Assembly (NCBI GenBank): GCA_000283575.1
Contig: AP012044.1
Coordinates: 1,178,001-1,242,000, forward strand
From: Oscillibacter valericigenes Sjm18-20
Lineage (GTDB): Bacteria > Bacillota > Clostridia > Oscillospirales > Oscillospiraceae
Length of the DNA stretch: 64,000 bases
Direction of reading: 5' to 3'
Of the stretch, positions 1 through 8,284 are shown in pieces. Numbering within the stretch: the stretch's first letter is position 1; every line of letters starts with the position of its first letter. Made by a program: the position numbers and the translations under genes. The notes below the pieces were generated by a model. That model was not told the origin of the DNA and ran no database searches. It was given only the letters and a program-made list of their open reading frames with translations.

Positions 1-296
1 TATCCGGCCTGCGCCTCCAGAGAATTCCAGTCCGGCGTAATGGCGGGCACAATCACCCGATCTCCCGGCTTGAAATCCTTCACCAGCTCGCCGACTTCCA
101 CGACTTCGCCCACCGCTTCGTGACCCAGAATCATGTCCTTGCGTTCTCCGATCGCGCCTTCCCATACCGTATGAATATCAGATGTGCAGGGGGCGAGTGC
201 AATGGGGCGGCAGATGGCATCCATTGGACCGCACGCCGGTACATCTTTTTCAATCCAGCCTGTTTTTCCGATCCCCAGCATTGCAAGAGCTCTCAT
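1..296 (-). CDS. Zinc-dependent secondary alcohol dehydrogenase, N-terminal part (runs off the window)
   Basis: Medium-chain (MDR) zinc alcohol dehydrogenase; this subgroup interconverts secondary alcohols and ketones with NAD(P)H in the cytoplasm of anaerobes. Only the first 98 codons are present; the gene continues past the left edge. Cys37 (in PCTSDIH), His59 and Glu60 (in ILGHEAVGEV) fall on the catalytic-zinc positions known from the Thermoanaerobacter brockii and Clostridium beijerinckii isopropanol dehydrogenases, and the following VKDFKPGDRVIVP segment is typical of the family. The start ATG (294-296) follows AAGGAGG. The Rossmann domain, and so cofactor preference, lies outside the window. 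Family assignment is firm; exact substrate is inferred. Confidence 0.93.
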   Translation of the reverse strand, partial: MRALAMLGIGKTGWIEKDVPACGPMDAICRPIALAPCTSDIHTVWEGAIGERKDMILGHEAVGEVVEVGELVKDFKPGDRVIVPAITPDWNSLEAQAG

Positions 297-345
297 GATT
301 TTGCCTCCTTATAACCCGTATTGTTAAAAAATTAACTATACATCT

Positions 346-374
346 GCTATACAAAATTCACAAAAATCAGTCAA
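346..374 (-). promoter_or_regulatory. Sigma-A-type promoter of the alcohol dehydrogenase gene
   Basis: On the minus strand TTGACT (369-374), a 17-bp spacer and TATAGC (346-351) lie about 50 bp before the start codon. Pattern match only. Confidence 0.5.
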
Positions 375-696
375 GAAAAAATTTGGATTTAGTTGCAACA
401 GGGAGGTGCACTTGGCACGGGCTTAAAACGACCCGGGCGTACCCATGATTGCAGCGAAATCCCCTTCATTGCATCCAAAGATTTTGTGACAACGCTGCCG
501 CTGCATAATAGTTTGTAACATTTTTAATTTCCAATACCTTTTGTATAGAAATTACCTCACAGATGGAGGAAAAGCGTAGATGAATTTACGGGCTGTTTGT
601 GGGCTCTCATCCGGACGATATCAGCAGGTAAGGAAATCACAATACAGGATAATGGCAAATATGGCGGTGCCTAAGAGCGGCATAGTTTATCGGCTG
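375..696. other. Intergenic stretch with no recognisable gene
   Basis: This stretch between two divergent promoters has no open frame with a credible start and ribosome binding site, and I see no strong hairpin. It may simply be a spacer or an eroded gene. Confidence 0.5.
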
Positions 697-725
697 TTGA
701 CATTCTCCTACAAGTGTAGTACTCT
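697..725 (+). promoter_or_regulatory. Promoter of the first blaI-like/M56 operon
   Basis: TTGACA (697-702), a 17-bp spacer and TACTCT (720-725). The first BlaI-like dyad (709-718) sits inside the spacer, so repressor binding would occlude RNA polymerase. Confidence 0.65.
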
Positions 726-745
726 GAAATGATACTACACTTGTG
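709..745. promoter_or_regulatory. Paired BlaI/MecI-type operator half-dyads
   Basis: TACAAGTGTA (709-718) matches the TACAnnTGTA core bound by BlaI/MecI repressors, and TACACTTGTG (736-745) is a near match. The two sites are mirror images, ACAAGTGTAGTA and TACTACACTTGT, so the whole region is a large inverted repeat. They bracket the -10 and the expected start of transcription. This implies autoregulation by the adjacent repressor (inference from family knowledge). Confidence 0.7.
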
Positions 746-757
746 GGAGCTGATTTT

Positions 758-1123
758 TTGTATAATTTGACAGAGGCGGAGTGGTCCGTGTTGGATGTGC
801 TCTGGAGCGGGGGGCGGTTCTCGCTGGGTGAGGTCGTGGAGGCACTGCGGCCCGTCACGGCATGGAGTCGCAACACGGTCCATACCTATCTGACCCGCAT
901 GGAAGCGAAGGAGCTTGTGTCGATAGATCGTACTACGGAACCACATGGCTATGCAGCCGCGGTCAGCCGGGAGGACTGCGCGCGCAAGGAGCGAAATACT
1001 TTACTGAATCGGGTCTATGGCGGCGCTGTGGGAGACCTCATTACCGCATTTTTAAAGGAGTCCTCCATTACGCCGCAGGAGCGGAAGCGGCTCCGAAAGC
1101 TATTGGACGATATGGAGGTTTGA
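758..1123 (+). CDS. BlaI/MecI family transcriptional repressor
   Basis: Winged-helix repressor of the BlaI/MecI family (121 residues), which dimerises on TACAnnTGTA dyads and is removed when its partner M56 peptidase is activated. The frame opens with LTEAEWSVLDVLW and contains WSRNTVHTYLTRMEAKEL as recognition helix region, then the C-terminal dimerisation part. I chose TTG at 758 because GGGAG (745-749) lies about 8 bp upstream; a GTG at 743 is also in frame but falls inside the operator, barely downstream of the predicted transcript start. The M56 gene begins one base after its stop, so the two are co-translated. Whether it controls beta-lactam resistance or another cell-envelope function is not visible. 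Confidence 0.9.
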   Translation: MYNLTEAEWSVLDVLWSGGRFSLGEVVEALRPVTAWSRNTVHTYLTRMEAKELVSIDRTTEPHGYAAAVSREDCARKERNTLLNRVYGGAVGDLITAFLKESSITPQERKRLRKLLDDMEV

Positions 1124-1124
1124 C

Positions 1125-3167
1125 ATGACGGACATCTGGGCATTCCTGCTTCAAACCCTGTCGGTGTCGCTGGTTGCGGCACTCCTGATGGTTGTCAAAT
1201 GGCTGCTGGGCGATAAACTCTCTCCGCGCTGGCAGTACGGTGTTTGGAGTGTACTGTCGCTGCGGATTGTTTTGCCGGTGTGGACGACCGGCAAATATAC
1301 ACTGCTGCCGTTGCCGCTATGGCTGGAGACGGTCAAAGGCGTTGTGGAAAACTCCCTGAACTCGGTCTACTCCTCGGCTTATGCGCCTATACGGATTCGA
1401 TTTCCTGTACCGTGGGTCGGCGGCATGCCGAAGAGCACAACCGATTGGATTTTTGCCATGTACGCCGCCGGTGTACTGGCGGTACTCCTATGGTATATGG
1501 TTTCCTATGGAAGGCTGCGGCTGCTGCTTCGGCATGGCAGTTCCGTGTCTGAGAAACAGCAGATACAAATCGACACCGTATGTGAACAATATGGGCTGCG
1601 GCCCTGCCGCGCCGTAACCGTTGCGGGGTTGCCCTCGGCTTTTGTCTGCGGCGTGGTTCACCCCGTGCTGGCAATTCCGGCTGCAATGGAGATCGACGAT
1701 AAGGTTCTGCTTCATGAGCTGCTGCATCTCAGATACTTCGACGCGGCGCAGAGTGTCGTATGGAGTGCTTTTCGGGCGATTCACTGGTGTAATCCGTTCC
1801 TGCAATGTGTTTTTAATCGCATCGGCAACGATATGGAGCAGCTTTGCGACCAGAGAGTGTTGGAACGGTTGGAGGGTGAGCAGCGCCGGGAATACGGCGG
1901 TATCCTGCTGTCCATGGTAAACGAAAGGTATCCCCGGGCTTCGGGGACAACGTCCCTCTCCAACGGCGGGAAAAACATCACAAGGCGCATCGCATCCATC
2001 GCCAGATTTAAGAAATACCCCAAAGGGATGGAGCTTGTCTCCGTGTGCATCGCCGTGGTGCTGCTCTGCGCGTCCCTGTTCGGCACCTATACGTCGGGCA
2101 TCGAAGTCGGCAGCGGGAACCGGAACGACGATTGGGGCTTCGCAAGAGCCATGGCGTCGGCAAGGCTTGCCCGCTGCACGACGATAGCAGGAGCGCTGGA
2201 TACCTATGCCAAGGGGATTATGTATTCCAACGGCGTCTATGTTGCCGCCGCTTCCCCCTTGTCGAAGCAGGAGGCTCTGGCAAAAGAGATGGTATATAAC
2301 GCCAAACGGGACAACGGGGCATATGATTACTTGCAAGTTGGCCCGGAGAGTCTGAATCAAACCGGTTATGGAATATATAACCTGAAAAAACTGCCGGACG
2401 GCGGATATGAAGCCCTGCTGGTTTTTACTGCCGACACTCTGCTTACGGAGGATGGGAAAGGCTGCCGGGAAGACGAGAGCGGGGACCTATATACGGGGGT
2501 CGTCGCCTATCCGGTCAAGGTCAGCCGCGAGGACGCATGGGTCGTGACGGAAAATGGAGAAATACAGGTATACCCCATTTCTTCCGGGGAGTACTTCGAC
2601 ATCACGCAAAGAGGCAGTTCTCTGCTGCCTTTTCTTGGAACTTACAAAGCTGTTGGAAAGAGCGGAACGGTTACGACTCAAGTTCAATCCATCTATACCG
2701 TGGATAATACAATTGAAAACGCGAACCAATTTGCTTTTTGGGGATCCACGAGCTTTGACAGCACCGTCAAGCCGGACGCCGAATTTGCCTCCTGTACGGT
2801 GAACACAGAGTCGAAATACATTTTCGGCGGAAGTGCCGGTGAGCGGGATGCTCTCAAGTCCGCCGGGTTGCAGATGGTCGAAATGAAAAATGCGGACAGT
2901 TCCCCGGAATTTCCGGATGTGCAGTTATATAGCAATGTATCCGGGAGCGACAATTCAGGGGTGAGCTGGAGCAATAAGATAATTTCACCGGACTGCTGGG
3001 ACGGCACCGTTTCCTGCGGCAGCGGAACTGGTTGGAGCGGCAATATGGAAAGTAGCCCAGCTGAGTTACCGACCGGATACGCCGCACGGATTTTCTGGAA
3101 CGGAGAGCCCGAAGAGACAATGATTTTGAAGGAGGTGGTTTCAAGTGGAACGGCAGCGGCTGGCTGA
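1125..3167 (+). CDS. BlaR1-like M56 family membrane metallopeptidase
   Basis: Membrane zinc peptidase of the BlaR1/MecR1 (M56) family, 680 residues, expected to sense an envelope signal and inactivate the BlaI-like repressor encoded directly upstream. Hydrophobic segments occur near residues 5-27, 40-55 and 110-125; the zinc motif HELLH is at 197-201, followed by the family's CNPF and a later glutamate-containing NDMEQLCDQRV helix. A further transmembrane helix near 305-325 leads to an external C-terminal region of about 350 residues. That region is not a recognisable penicillin-binding domain, so the ligand is unlikely to be deduced from BlaR1. ATG with GGAGG upstream; overlaps the next gene by 23 bp. 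Confidence 0.88.
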   Translation: MTDIWAFLLQTLSVSLVAALLMVVKWLLGDKLSPRWQYGVWSVLSLRIVLPVWTTGKYTLLPLPLWLETVKGVVENSLNSVYSSAYAPIRIRFPVPWVGGMPKSTTDWIFAMYAAGVLAVLLWYMVSYGRLRLLLRHGSSVSEKQQIQIDTVCEQYGLRPCRAVTVAGLPSAFVCGVVHPVLAIPAAMEIDDKVLLHELLHLRYFDAAQSVVWSAFRAIHWCNPFLQCVFNRIGNDMEQLCDQRVLERLEGEQRREYGGILLSMVNERYPRASGTTSLSNGGKNITRRIASIARFKKYPKGMELVSVCIAVVLLCASLFGTYTSGIEVGSGNRNDDWGFARAMASARLARCTTIAGALDTYAKGIMYSNGVYVAAASPLSKQEALAKEMVYNAKRDNGAYDYLQVGPESLNQTGYGIYNLKKLPDGGYEALLVFTADTLLTEDGKGCREDESGDLYTGVVAYPVKVSREDAWVVTENGEIQVYPISSGEYFDITQRGSSLLPFLGTYKAVGKSGTVTTQVQSIYTVDNTIENANQFAFWGSTSFDSTVKPDAEFASCTVNTESKYIFGGSAGERDALKSAGLQMVEMKNADSSPEFPDVQLYSNVSGSDNSGVSWSNKIISPDCWDGTVSCGSGTGWSGNMESSPAELPTGYAARIFWNGEPEETMILKEVVSSGTAAAG

Positions 3168-3693
3168 CAGCGTGAAGCTCATCGCATACGGATACCTGCT
3201 TCTACACCTTAATTTCAATTTGGGTACGTTGAATGTGCTTCCGAACTGGCTTGGCTATATTCAGATTCTGAGAGCGCTTCCGGCGCTGGGTGAATACGAG
3301 CCGTCCGCGCTACTGCTTCGTCCCCTTGGTATTCTCCTCGCCCTATGGGAGGGTGTCCTTTGGACTGTAGATCTGGCTGGCTCCAGCTTGACCGGATACC
3401 TCTTTACGGTCATTGCCACGGTGATAGCGCTGTACTTCCATTTTCAGCTTCTCACCAACCTGGCCGACATCGCAGGAAGCTGCAGTTGCCCGGAACGCAA
3501 ACGTATTCTCACCCTGCGAACGGTGCGGACGGTTCTCATCACGCTGTTTGCCCTGCCGATTCCGTGGGACAGCTACAAGATTCTCACGGTGGGAATGGTG
3601 GTTGTATTTATCGTAGTCGCAGTCTGGTTATGCACGGTTCTGTTTTCGTTTCGGCGTTCACTGGCGATGGTGCTTCCTGAAGAAAATCAGTAA
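3145..3693 (+). CDS. Small multi-pass membrane protein of unknown function
   Basis: 182-residue protein with four to five hydrophobic stretches (around residues 10-25, 50-70, 75-105, 125-145 and 150-170), so an integral membrane protein. It starts with GTG inside the end of the M56 gene, with AAGGAGG at a suitable distance, which indicates translational coupling and a shared function with the repressor/peptidase pair. I do not recognise a named family. It could be the regulated target or an accessory of the sensor; this is inference from position only. Confidence 0.75.
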   Translation: MERQRLADSVKLIAYGYLLLHLNFNLGTLNVLPNWLGYIQILRALPALGEYEPSALLLRPLGILLALWEGVLWTVDLAGSSLTGYLFTVIATVIALYFHFQLLTNLADIAGSCSCPERKRILTLRTVRTVLITLFALPIPWDSYKILTVGMVVVFIVVAVWLCTVLFSFRRSLAMVLPEENQ

Positions 3694-3728
3694 AAATGAC
3701 GAGGCCCCCTAACAACAGGCGTGAAAGT

Positions 3729-4613
3729 TTACTCAAGAACAAAATGACCTGGGCTGCGCTCGGCTAAAACTGTTCCCAGCGGACTATCCCGATCGTAATC
3801 AATCACCTTTTTACTGCGCTCGTAAATTGGGTCCGGAACATGAATGGCGGAAAGAAGCGATCGCGTATAAGGGTGCAACGGATGATCAAACAACTCCTTT
3901 GACGGCGCAAGTTCCACAATCCGTCCATGCAGCATAACGCCAACCGTATCGCTGATGAAGCGTATAACGGACAAGTCATGCGCAATGAACAGCATGGAAA
4001 AGCCCTGCTCACGCTGAAGCCGCTGGAACAGAGTTACAATTTGCGCCTGAATGGAGATATCCATGGATGAAATGGGTTCATCTGCAATAATCAACTTTGG
4101 ATGAAGCATCAGGCTGCGTGCGATGGCGACCCGCTGACGCTGACCGCCGGAAAGCTCATTGGGATATTTTTCAAGGTACGTATCGTCTAAACCGACTTGA
4201 CTCAGCAGCTCCAGCAGCCTTTGCCGGGATGCCGCCCTGTCCCGCGTTGTTTTTTGTATGCGAAGCGGCTCCAGCACAATCTTCTCCACGGTCATTCTGG
4301 GGTTCAGCGCCGCAGATGAGTCCTGAAATACCAGCTGCATCTCACGCTGCATTTTTTTCCGCTGCTCTTTGGACGCATTTTTTCCGGATACAGGCATATT
4401 TCCAAAAAGCACTTCGCCCTCCGTCGGCTGATAAATGCCGGCAAGTGTGCGGGCGATGGTCGATTTTCCACAGCCCGTTTCACCGACAAGGCCGAGCACC
4501 TCTCCGGAGTGTATTTGGAAGGAAACTCCATCTACCGCCCGTATGGTATATCGATCACTGATGCGGAAATACTGTTTTAGATTTCGTGCCTCGATTATCA
4601 ATTCTTTTTCCAT
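3729..4613 (-). CDS. Opp/Dpp/Nik-type ABC importer, ATP-binding protein (second ATPase)
   Basis: ATPase subunit of a peptide/nickel-class ABC importer, 294 residues. Walker A GETGCGKS, signature LSGGQRQR, Walker B LIIADEPISSMD and the H-loop IAHDLSVI are all intact, and the C-terminus has the family's LHPYTRSLLSAI segment that ends in a short oligopeptide-transporter extension. It pairs with the ATPase encoded just upstream; the start lies 16 bp inside that gene. Last gene of the transporter operon. The nickel assignment for the complex rests on the neighbouring lar genes and is inferred. Confidence 0.92.
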   Translation of the reverse strand: MEKELIIEARNLKQYFRISDRYTIRAVDGVSFQIHSGEVLGLVGETGCGKSTIARTLAGIYQPTEGEVLFGNMPVSGKNASKEQRKKMQREMQLVFQDSSAALNPRMTVEKIVLEPLRIQKTTRDRAASRQRLLELLSQVGLDDTYLEKYPNELSGGQRQRVAIARSLMLHPKLIIADEPISSMDISIQAQIVTLFQRLQREQGFSMLFIAHDLSVIRFISDTVGVMLHGRIVELAPSKELFDHPLHPYTRSLLSAIHVPDPIYERSKKVIDYDRDSPLGTVLAERSPGHFVLE

Positions 4614-5629
4614 TTTCCACTCCCGGATTGCAGAAATACCGGAGGCTTCACTTCCGGAGCGCGTTTATCAAGAAGCCATGTGGCTGCAAAGTGTGTATCT
4701 GTAATTTTGAACATGGGGGGCATCTGCTCATAATCGATTGCAAGAGCATATTTGTTTCGCTCGGCAAAAGCATCTCCGGGAGGGGGGGCGAGAAGCTGCG
4801 GCGGCATGCCGGGAATACTGTGCAGCTCTCCGTTTTCCTCAGCAAGGGAAGGCAGCGAAGACAGTAAGCCCCATGTATACGGGTGCCTTGGATCGTAGTA
4901 AACTTCCTCAGCGGTGCCAATTTCCACGATTTTTCCTGCATACATGACGGCAACTCTGTCTGCGATGCGCGCGACTGCGCCGAGATCATGCGAGACAAAT
5001 ACGATGGAAATACCTGTTTTTTTACGGATGTCCATCAGAAGATCCAGCATTTTTGTAGCTACGGTCACGTCAAGCGCTGTGGTCGGCTCATCTGCGAACA
5101 GCAGCTTAGGGGACATTGCCAGCGCAACGGCCAGCACACATCTCTGACGCATTCCGCCGGAGAAAAAGTGCGGCTGCAGATGAAATCTGGTTTCGGCGTC
5201 GTCAATTCCGACAAGCGTCAGCAGTTCAAACGCCCGCTTTTTTGCATCTTTACGACTCATTGTTTTGTGCTTTAAAATTGCTTCGGTGATTTGCCGGCCA
5301 ATCGGTATGGTAGGGTTCAGAGTTATCATCGGGTCCTGAAACACCATAGAGACAACATTACCACGGAGCGTACGCATTTCCTTTTCCCCGTAGTCCGTAA
5401 TATCCTCGCCGTTCAGAAATACCCTCCCGTGTTTGATTCTGGCGATACGCGGCAGAAGTTTCATGACGCTTCGGCACATGACGGTCTTTCCGCAGCCGGA
5501 TTCTCCGACAATACATAGGATTTCACCTTTGCCCACGGACAGGTCAACGCCGCGCACAGCCTCAATTTCCCCTTGCGGTGTGTCAAAGCTGACAGCATAA
5601 TTTTCGAGTTTCAGAACCGGTTCATCCAT
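4598..5629 (-). CDS. Opp/Dpp/Nik-type ABC importer, ATP-binding protein (first ATPase)
   Basis: ATPase subunit, 343 residues, with Walker A GESGCGKT, signature FSGGMRQR, Walker B LLFADEPTTALD and H-loop VSHDLGAV. The C-terminal extension after HPYTWGLLSSLP carries the region that in many DppD-type ATPases is rich in cysteines, but here few cysteines are seen, so no Fe-S cluster is predicted. Works as a heterodimer with the ATPase that follows on the minus strand. ATG with AAAGGGG upstream. A strong hairpin separates it from the binding-protein gene. Confidence 0.92.
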   Translation of the reverse strand: MDEPVLKLENYAVSFDTPQGEIEAVRGVDLSVGKGEILCIVGESGCGKTVMCRSVMKLLPRIARIKHGRVFLNGEDITDYGEKEMRTLRGNVVSMVFQDPMITLNPTIPIGRQITEAILKHKTMSRKDAKKRAFELLTLVGIDDAETRFHLQPHFFSGGMRQRCVLAVALAMSPKLLFADEPTTALDVTVATKMLDLLMDIRKKTGISIVFVSHDLGAVARIADRVAVMYAGKIVEIGTAEEVYYDPRHPYTWGLLSSLPSLAEENGELHSIPGMPPQLLAPPPGDAFAERNKYALAIDYEQMPPMFKITDTHFAATWLLDKRAPEVKPPVFLQSGSGKWKKN

Positions 5630-5652
5630 ACCGCTTTTCCCCTTTCATGACA

Positions 5653-5704
5653 GATTGCATTCGACCGATCACCGCTGCCTGCGGAGGTCGGCCGAATGCA
5701 AATC
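5653..5704 (-). other. Intercistronic stem-loop between the binding-protein and ATPase genes
   Basis: On the minus strand GATTTGCATTCGGCCGACC and its partner GGTGATCGGTCGAATGCAATC form a long, slightly bulged stem. There is no U-tract in the direction of the operon, so a stabiliser or processing hairpin protecting the binding-protein mRNA fits better than a terminator. Its plus-strand reading is followed by TTTTTG, but no plus-strand gene needs it. Confidence 0.6.
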
Positions 5705-5727
5705 TTTTTGGAACGATTGAATCCGGT

Positions 5728-7320
5728 TTATCTGGTGATGGTCCAATCCTCCACATTCCACATGACACCGACGGAATGATGTCCCAGAACACGCGCGGTG
5801 TCAAGGCCGTCAACGCCGGAAATTCCAACGTAGTTGCCATCAAGGTAAGCAACCAGCAAAATTCCGGGGGCTTCGGCATAGACTTTCTCAAATTCACAGT
5901 AAATTTCCTGGCGTTTTGCAACATCCTCGGTGTGGCGGCCCTCGGCAAGCAGGCGGTCTATCTCAGCATTGGAGTAGTGCATGGTGTTGCCGCTGGCGCC
6001 GGTGACAAACTGAGAGTAGATCATATCAGGATCAAACTGAGTTGCATAGCCGGCGAGGAATCCGTCATAACCGGCATTCCAGTCAAACTTGGTGACCAGG
6101 TCGACTTCCATGTCCACACCTGCCTGTTTGAGCATGCTGGACATGATATTAGCAATGTCCACACGCTCTTCCTCATATTCACGGGTTTGAATTGTGAAAT
6201 GAAATTTCTGCCCGTTGCGCTCGTAGATGCCGTCATCGCCCTTGACCCAGCCCAGCTTTTTCATTTCCGCAGCAAACTTGTCGAGATCGTAGGAGTAAAT
6301 ATCCGCATCGGTGTTTGTGCCCAGGGGGTTGAGCTGAATGGGGCTGTAAGCGGTGCAGCCCTGACCGTTCAGAACGCTGTTAACAATGGACTGTTTATCA
6401 AGCGCATAGTTGAGAACGCCGATGGAGTCCGCGTTGGCCTGCCAGAAGTCAGAGGACATGTCCATGGAAGCGCCGCGATAATCAGCCGTGGTAAAACCCC
6501 AGCATTTGTAAGCGTCATTACCTTCAAATGTGCTGGCATAATTGGCGTTCAGCCATGCGAGATCTGCCTCGCCGGACTGAAGCATCGTTGCCTTTGTAGT
6601 TTCATCAGAAACTGTTTTGTAAACAATGCGTTCAATATTGGGAACCTTTCCGTAATAATCGGTGTTGCGCTCAAGGGTAATCATACCGCCGGCCGTGTCC
6701 CAACTGACAAACTTATACCGCCCGGTGCCGACAGGCGCCTGATTGAAAGCGGTGGTATTGACATCTTCACCTTCCAGTAGGTGCTGAGGCAGAATCCCCA
6801 TGGTGAAGTAATCAATGATGGCTGCATTATACTGGCTGAGTGCAATGACAACGGTATATTCGTCGGGAGCGGTGATGCTGGTAATATCTTCGTAGTTGCT
6901 GGTAATGCTTGCGGAGAGCGTATCATCCGCCGTTAGTTCCTTGTAGGTATACACGACGTCATCTGCGTTGAAGTCCTCGCCGTCATGCCATTTTACATTC
7001 TGGCGAAGATGAAACGTATAGGTATGGGTGGCTTCATCATACTCATAGCTTTCGGCCAGCTCCGGTACTGGCTGCCCATTGCCATCGTACTTCATCAGGC
7101 CGGAGAAGATCAGGTCGGGCAGCTCTTCATGGTTGTTGAGCAGCGGATTGATTGTGCTCTCTGATTCACCTGCGTAGATCAGTGTGTTGCTGAGATCATC
7201 TCCCGCAGAGGCGGAGCTGGATGCCACGGACGAGGATTGTGTCCCTGTTGACTGCGAGCCGCAGGCGCACAGGCTGACGCAAAGGACAAGCGCGAAAAAA
7301 AATGTAAGATATTTCTTCAT
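5728..7320 (-). CDS. Extracellular solute-binding lipoprotein, family 5 (probable nickel/metallophore binding)
   Basis: Substrate-binding protein of the DppA/OppA/NikA class (SBP_bac_5), 530 residues. A signal peptide ends in the lipobox SLCAC, so Cys20 is lipidated and the protein stays on the outer face of the membrane; a Ser/Ala-rich linker follows. Family landmarks include LAESYEYDEATHTYTFHLRQ, NVKWHDGEDFNADDVVYTYK and GTGRYKFVSWD. A C-terminal pair of histidines (LGHHSVGVMW) may contact metal, as histidines do in NikA/CntA-type proteins; this is a suggestion only. It is the central gene of the operon, between permeases and ATPases, and faces the nickel-pincer cofactor genes. Confidence 0.9.
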   Translation of the reverse strand: MKKYLTFFFALVLCVSLCACGSQSTGTQSSSVASSSASAGDDLSNTLIYAGESESTINPLLNNHEELPDLIFSGLMKYDGNGQPVPELAESYEYDEATHTYTFHLRQNVKWHDGEDFNADDVVYTYKELTADDTLSASITSNYEDITSITAPDEYTVVIALSQYNAAIIDYFTMGILPQHLLEGEDVNTTAFNQAPVGTGRYKFVSWDTAGGMITLERNTDYYGKVPNIERIVYKTVSDETTKATMLQSGEADLAWLNANYASTFEGNDAYKCWGFTTADYRGASMDMSSDFWQANADSIGVLNYALDKQSIVNSVLNGQGCTAYSPIQLNPLGTNTDADIYSYDLDKFAAEMKKLGWVKGDDGIYERNGQKFHFTIQTREYEEERVDIANIMSSMLKQAGVDMEVDLVTKFDWNAGYDGFLAGYATQFDPDMIYSQFVTGASGNTMHYSNAEIDRLLAEGRHTEDVAKRQEIYCEFEKVYAEAPGILLVAYLDGNYVGISGVDGLDTARVLGHHSVGVMWNVEDWTITR

Positions 7321-7369
7321 GATCCAACTTCCTTTTCTGTTTTCTACTATTTGGAGTATGCCAAGCAGC

Positions 7370-8284
7370 TTAAAGATTGCTGTGTTTGCGGTTTACTTCT
7401 TTGCGGAAAAAAGAACCGATATTTGTAATGCACATTAATGTCACCACGAGAAACAGCCCCGGGAAAATGATGACCCACCAGGTGTTCATAATCAGCGCCT
7501 TGTTCGCAAGCGACAGCATGCTGCCCCAGGAAATCACGGTAACGGGAAGGCCAAGGCCGAGAAAGCTCAGCGTGGATTCCGTGGTCATGCAGCTGCTGAT
7601 GAATGATACGATGATAAACATGACTGCCGAGATGAAGTTCGGCACAAGGTGATGCGCCATTACATAGAAAAATCCGCCGTTACAGCATCTGGCATATAGA
7701 ACGTATTCACTGTTTCGGATCTGACGAACTTCACTGCGCACGATACGCGCAAGTCCAAACCAACCAGTTATGCCAATGACCAATGAGATGGAAAGAACAT
7801 CCTGAGTCCTGAACACTGCGGAGAGAATCAAAACAAACAACAAAGATGGAATACTGCCGCATATCTCCGTAAAGCGCATCATCACGGAATCGACCTTATC
7901 GTTCGCGGTTCCACTGATGCAGCCGTACGCCGTTCCGATGACTGCAATAATTGCTGCGCCGAGAAAACCGATGGCAATGGAAACTCTGCCGCCGTACCAG
8001 ATCATCGAATAGATATCGCGCCCCAGTGAGTCGGTTCCAAACCGAAATTCTGCACTGGGCGCCTCGTTGAGATTTTGTAGGTAAAAGCCGCTGGGATCGT
8101 GGTTGGCGAGTTTTCCGGCAAAAATACAGCCCAGAATAATGACAAGAAACACAAGCAACGACAAGATTGGCTTTCCTTTTAATTCTTGCCGCAGGGTGCG
8201 TCGTTTGACCTGTGGAATGTGCGTTCGATAGTCGGCGCCTACCATCCGAAATTGCTCATCCCTGACACAAAGCGGTTCTACCAT
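7370..8284 (-). CDS. Opp/Dpp/Nik-type ABC importer, permease (DppC/NikC-like)
   Basis: Inner-membrane permease, 304 residues, with an N-terminal cytoplasmic segment, a first helix near residues 35-57 and the five-helix MetI-like domain. The N-terminal external segment PSAEFRFGTDSLGRDIYSMI is characteristic of the DppC/OppC half. The EAA-type loop is around residue 205. The start ATG overlaps the end of the other permease gene by 7 bp, so translation is coupled. Pairs with that permease to form the channel. Confidence 0.92.
   Translation of the reverse strand: MVEPLCVRDEQFRMVGADYRTHIPQVKRRTLRQELKGKPILSLLVFLVIILGCIFAGKLANHDPSGFYLQNLNEAPSAEFRFGTDSLGRDIYSMIWYGGRVSIAIGFLGAAIIAVIGTAYGCISGTANDKVDSVMMRFTEICGSIPSLLFVLILSAVFRTQDVLSISLVIGITGWFGLARIVRSEVRQIRNSEYVLYARCCNGGFFYVMAHHLVPNFISAVMFIIVSFISSCMTTESTLSFLGLGLPVTVISWGSMLSLANKALIMNTWWVIIFPGLFLVVTLMCITNIGSFFRKEVNRKHSNL

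Noticed and set aside
5647..6780. 377-codon plus-strand frame opposite the solute-binding protein
   Set aside because: Antisense to a clear lipoprotein gene with intact signal peptide and lipobox.
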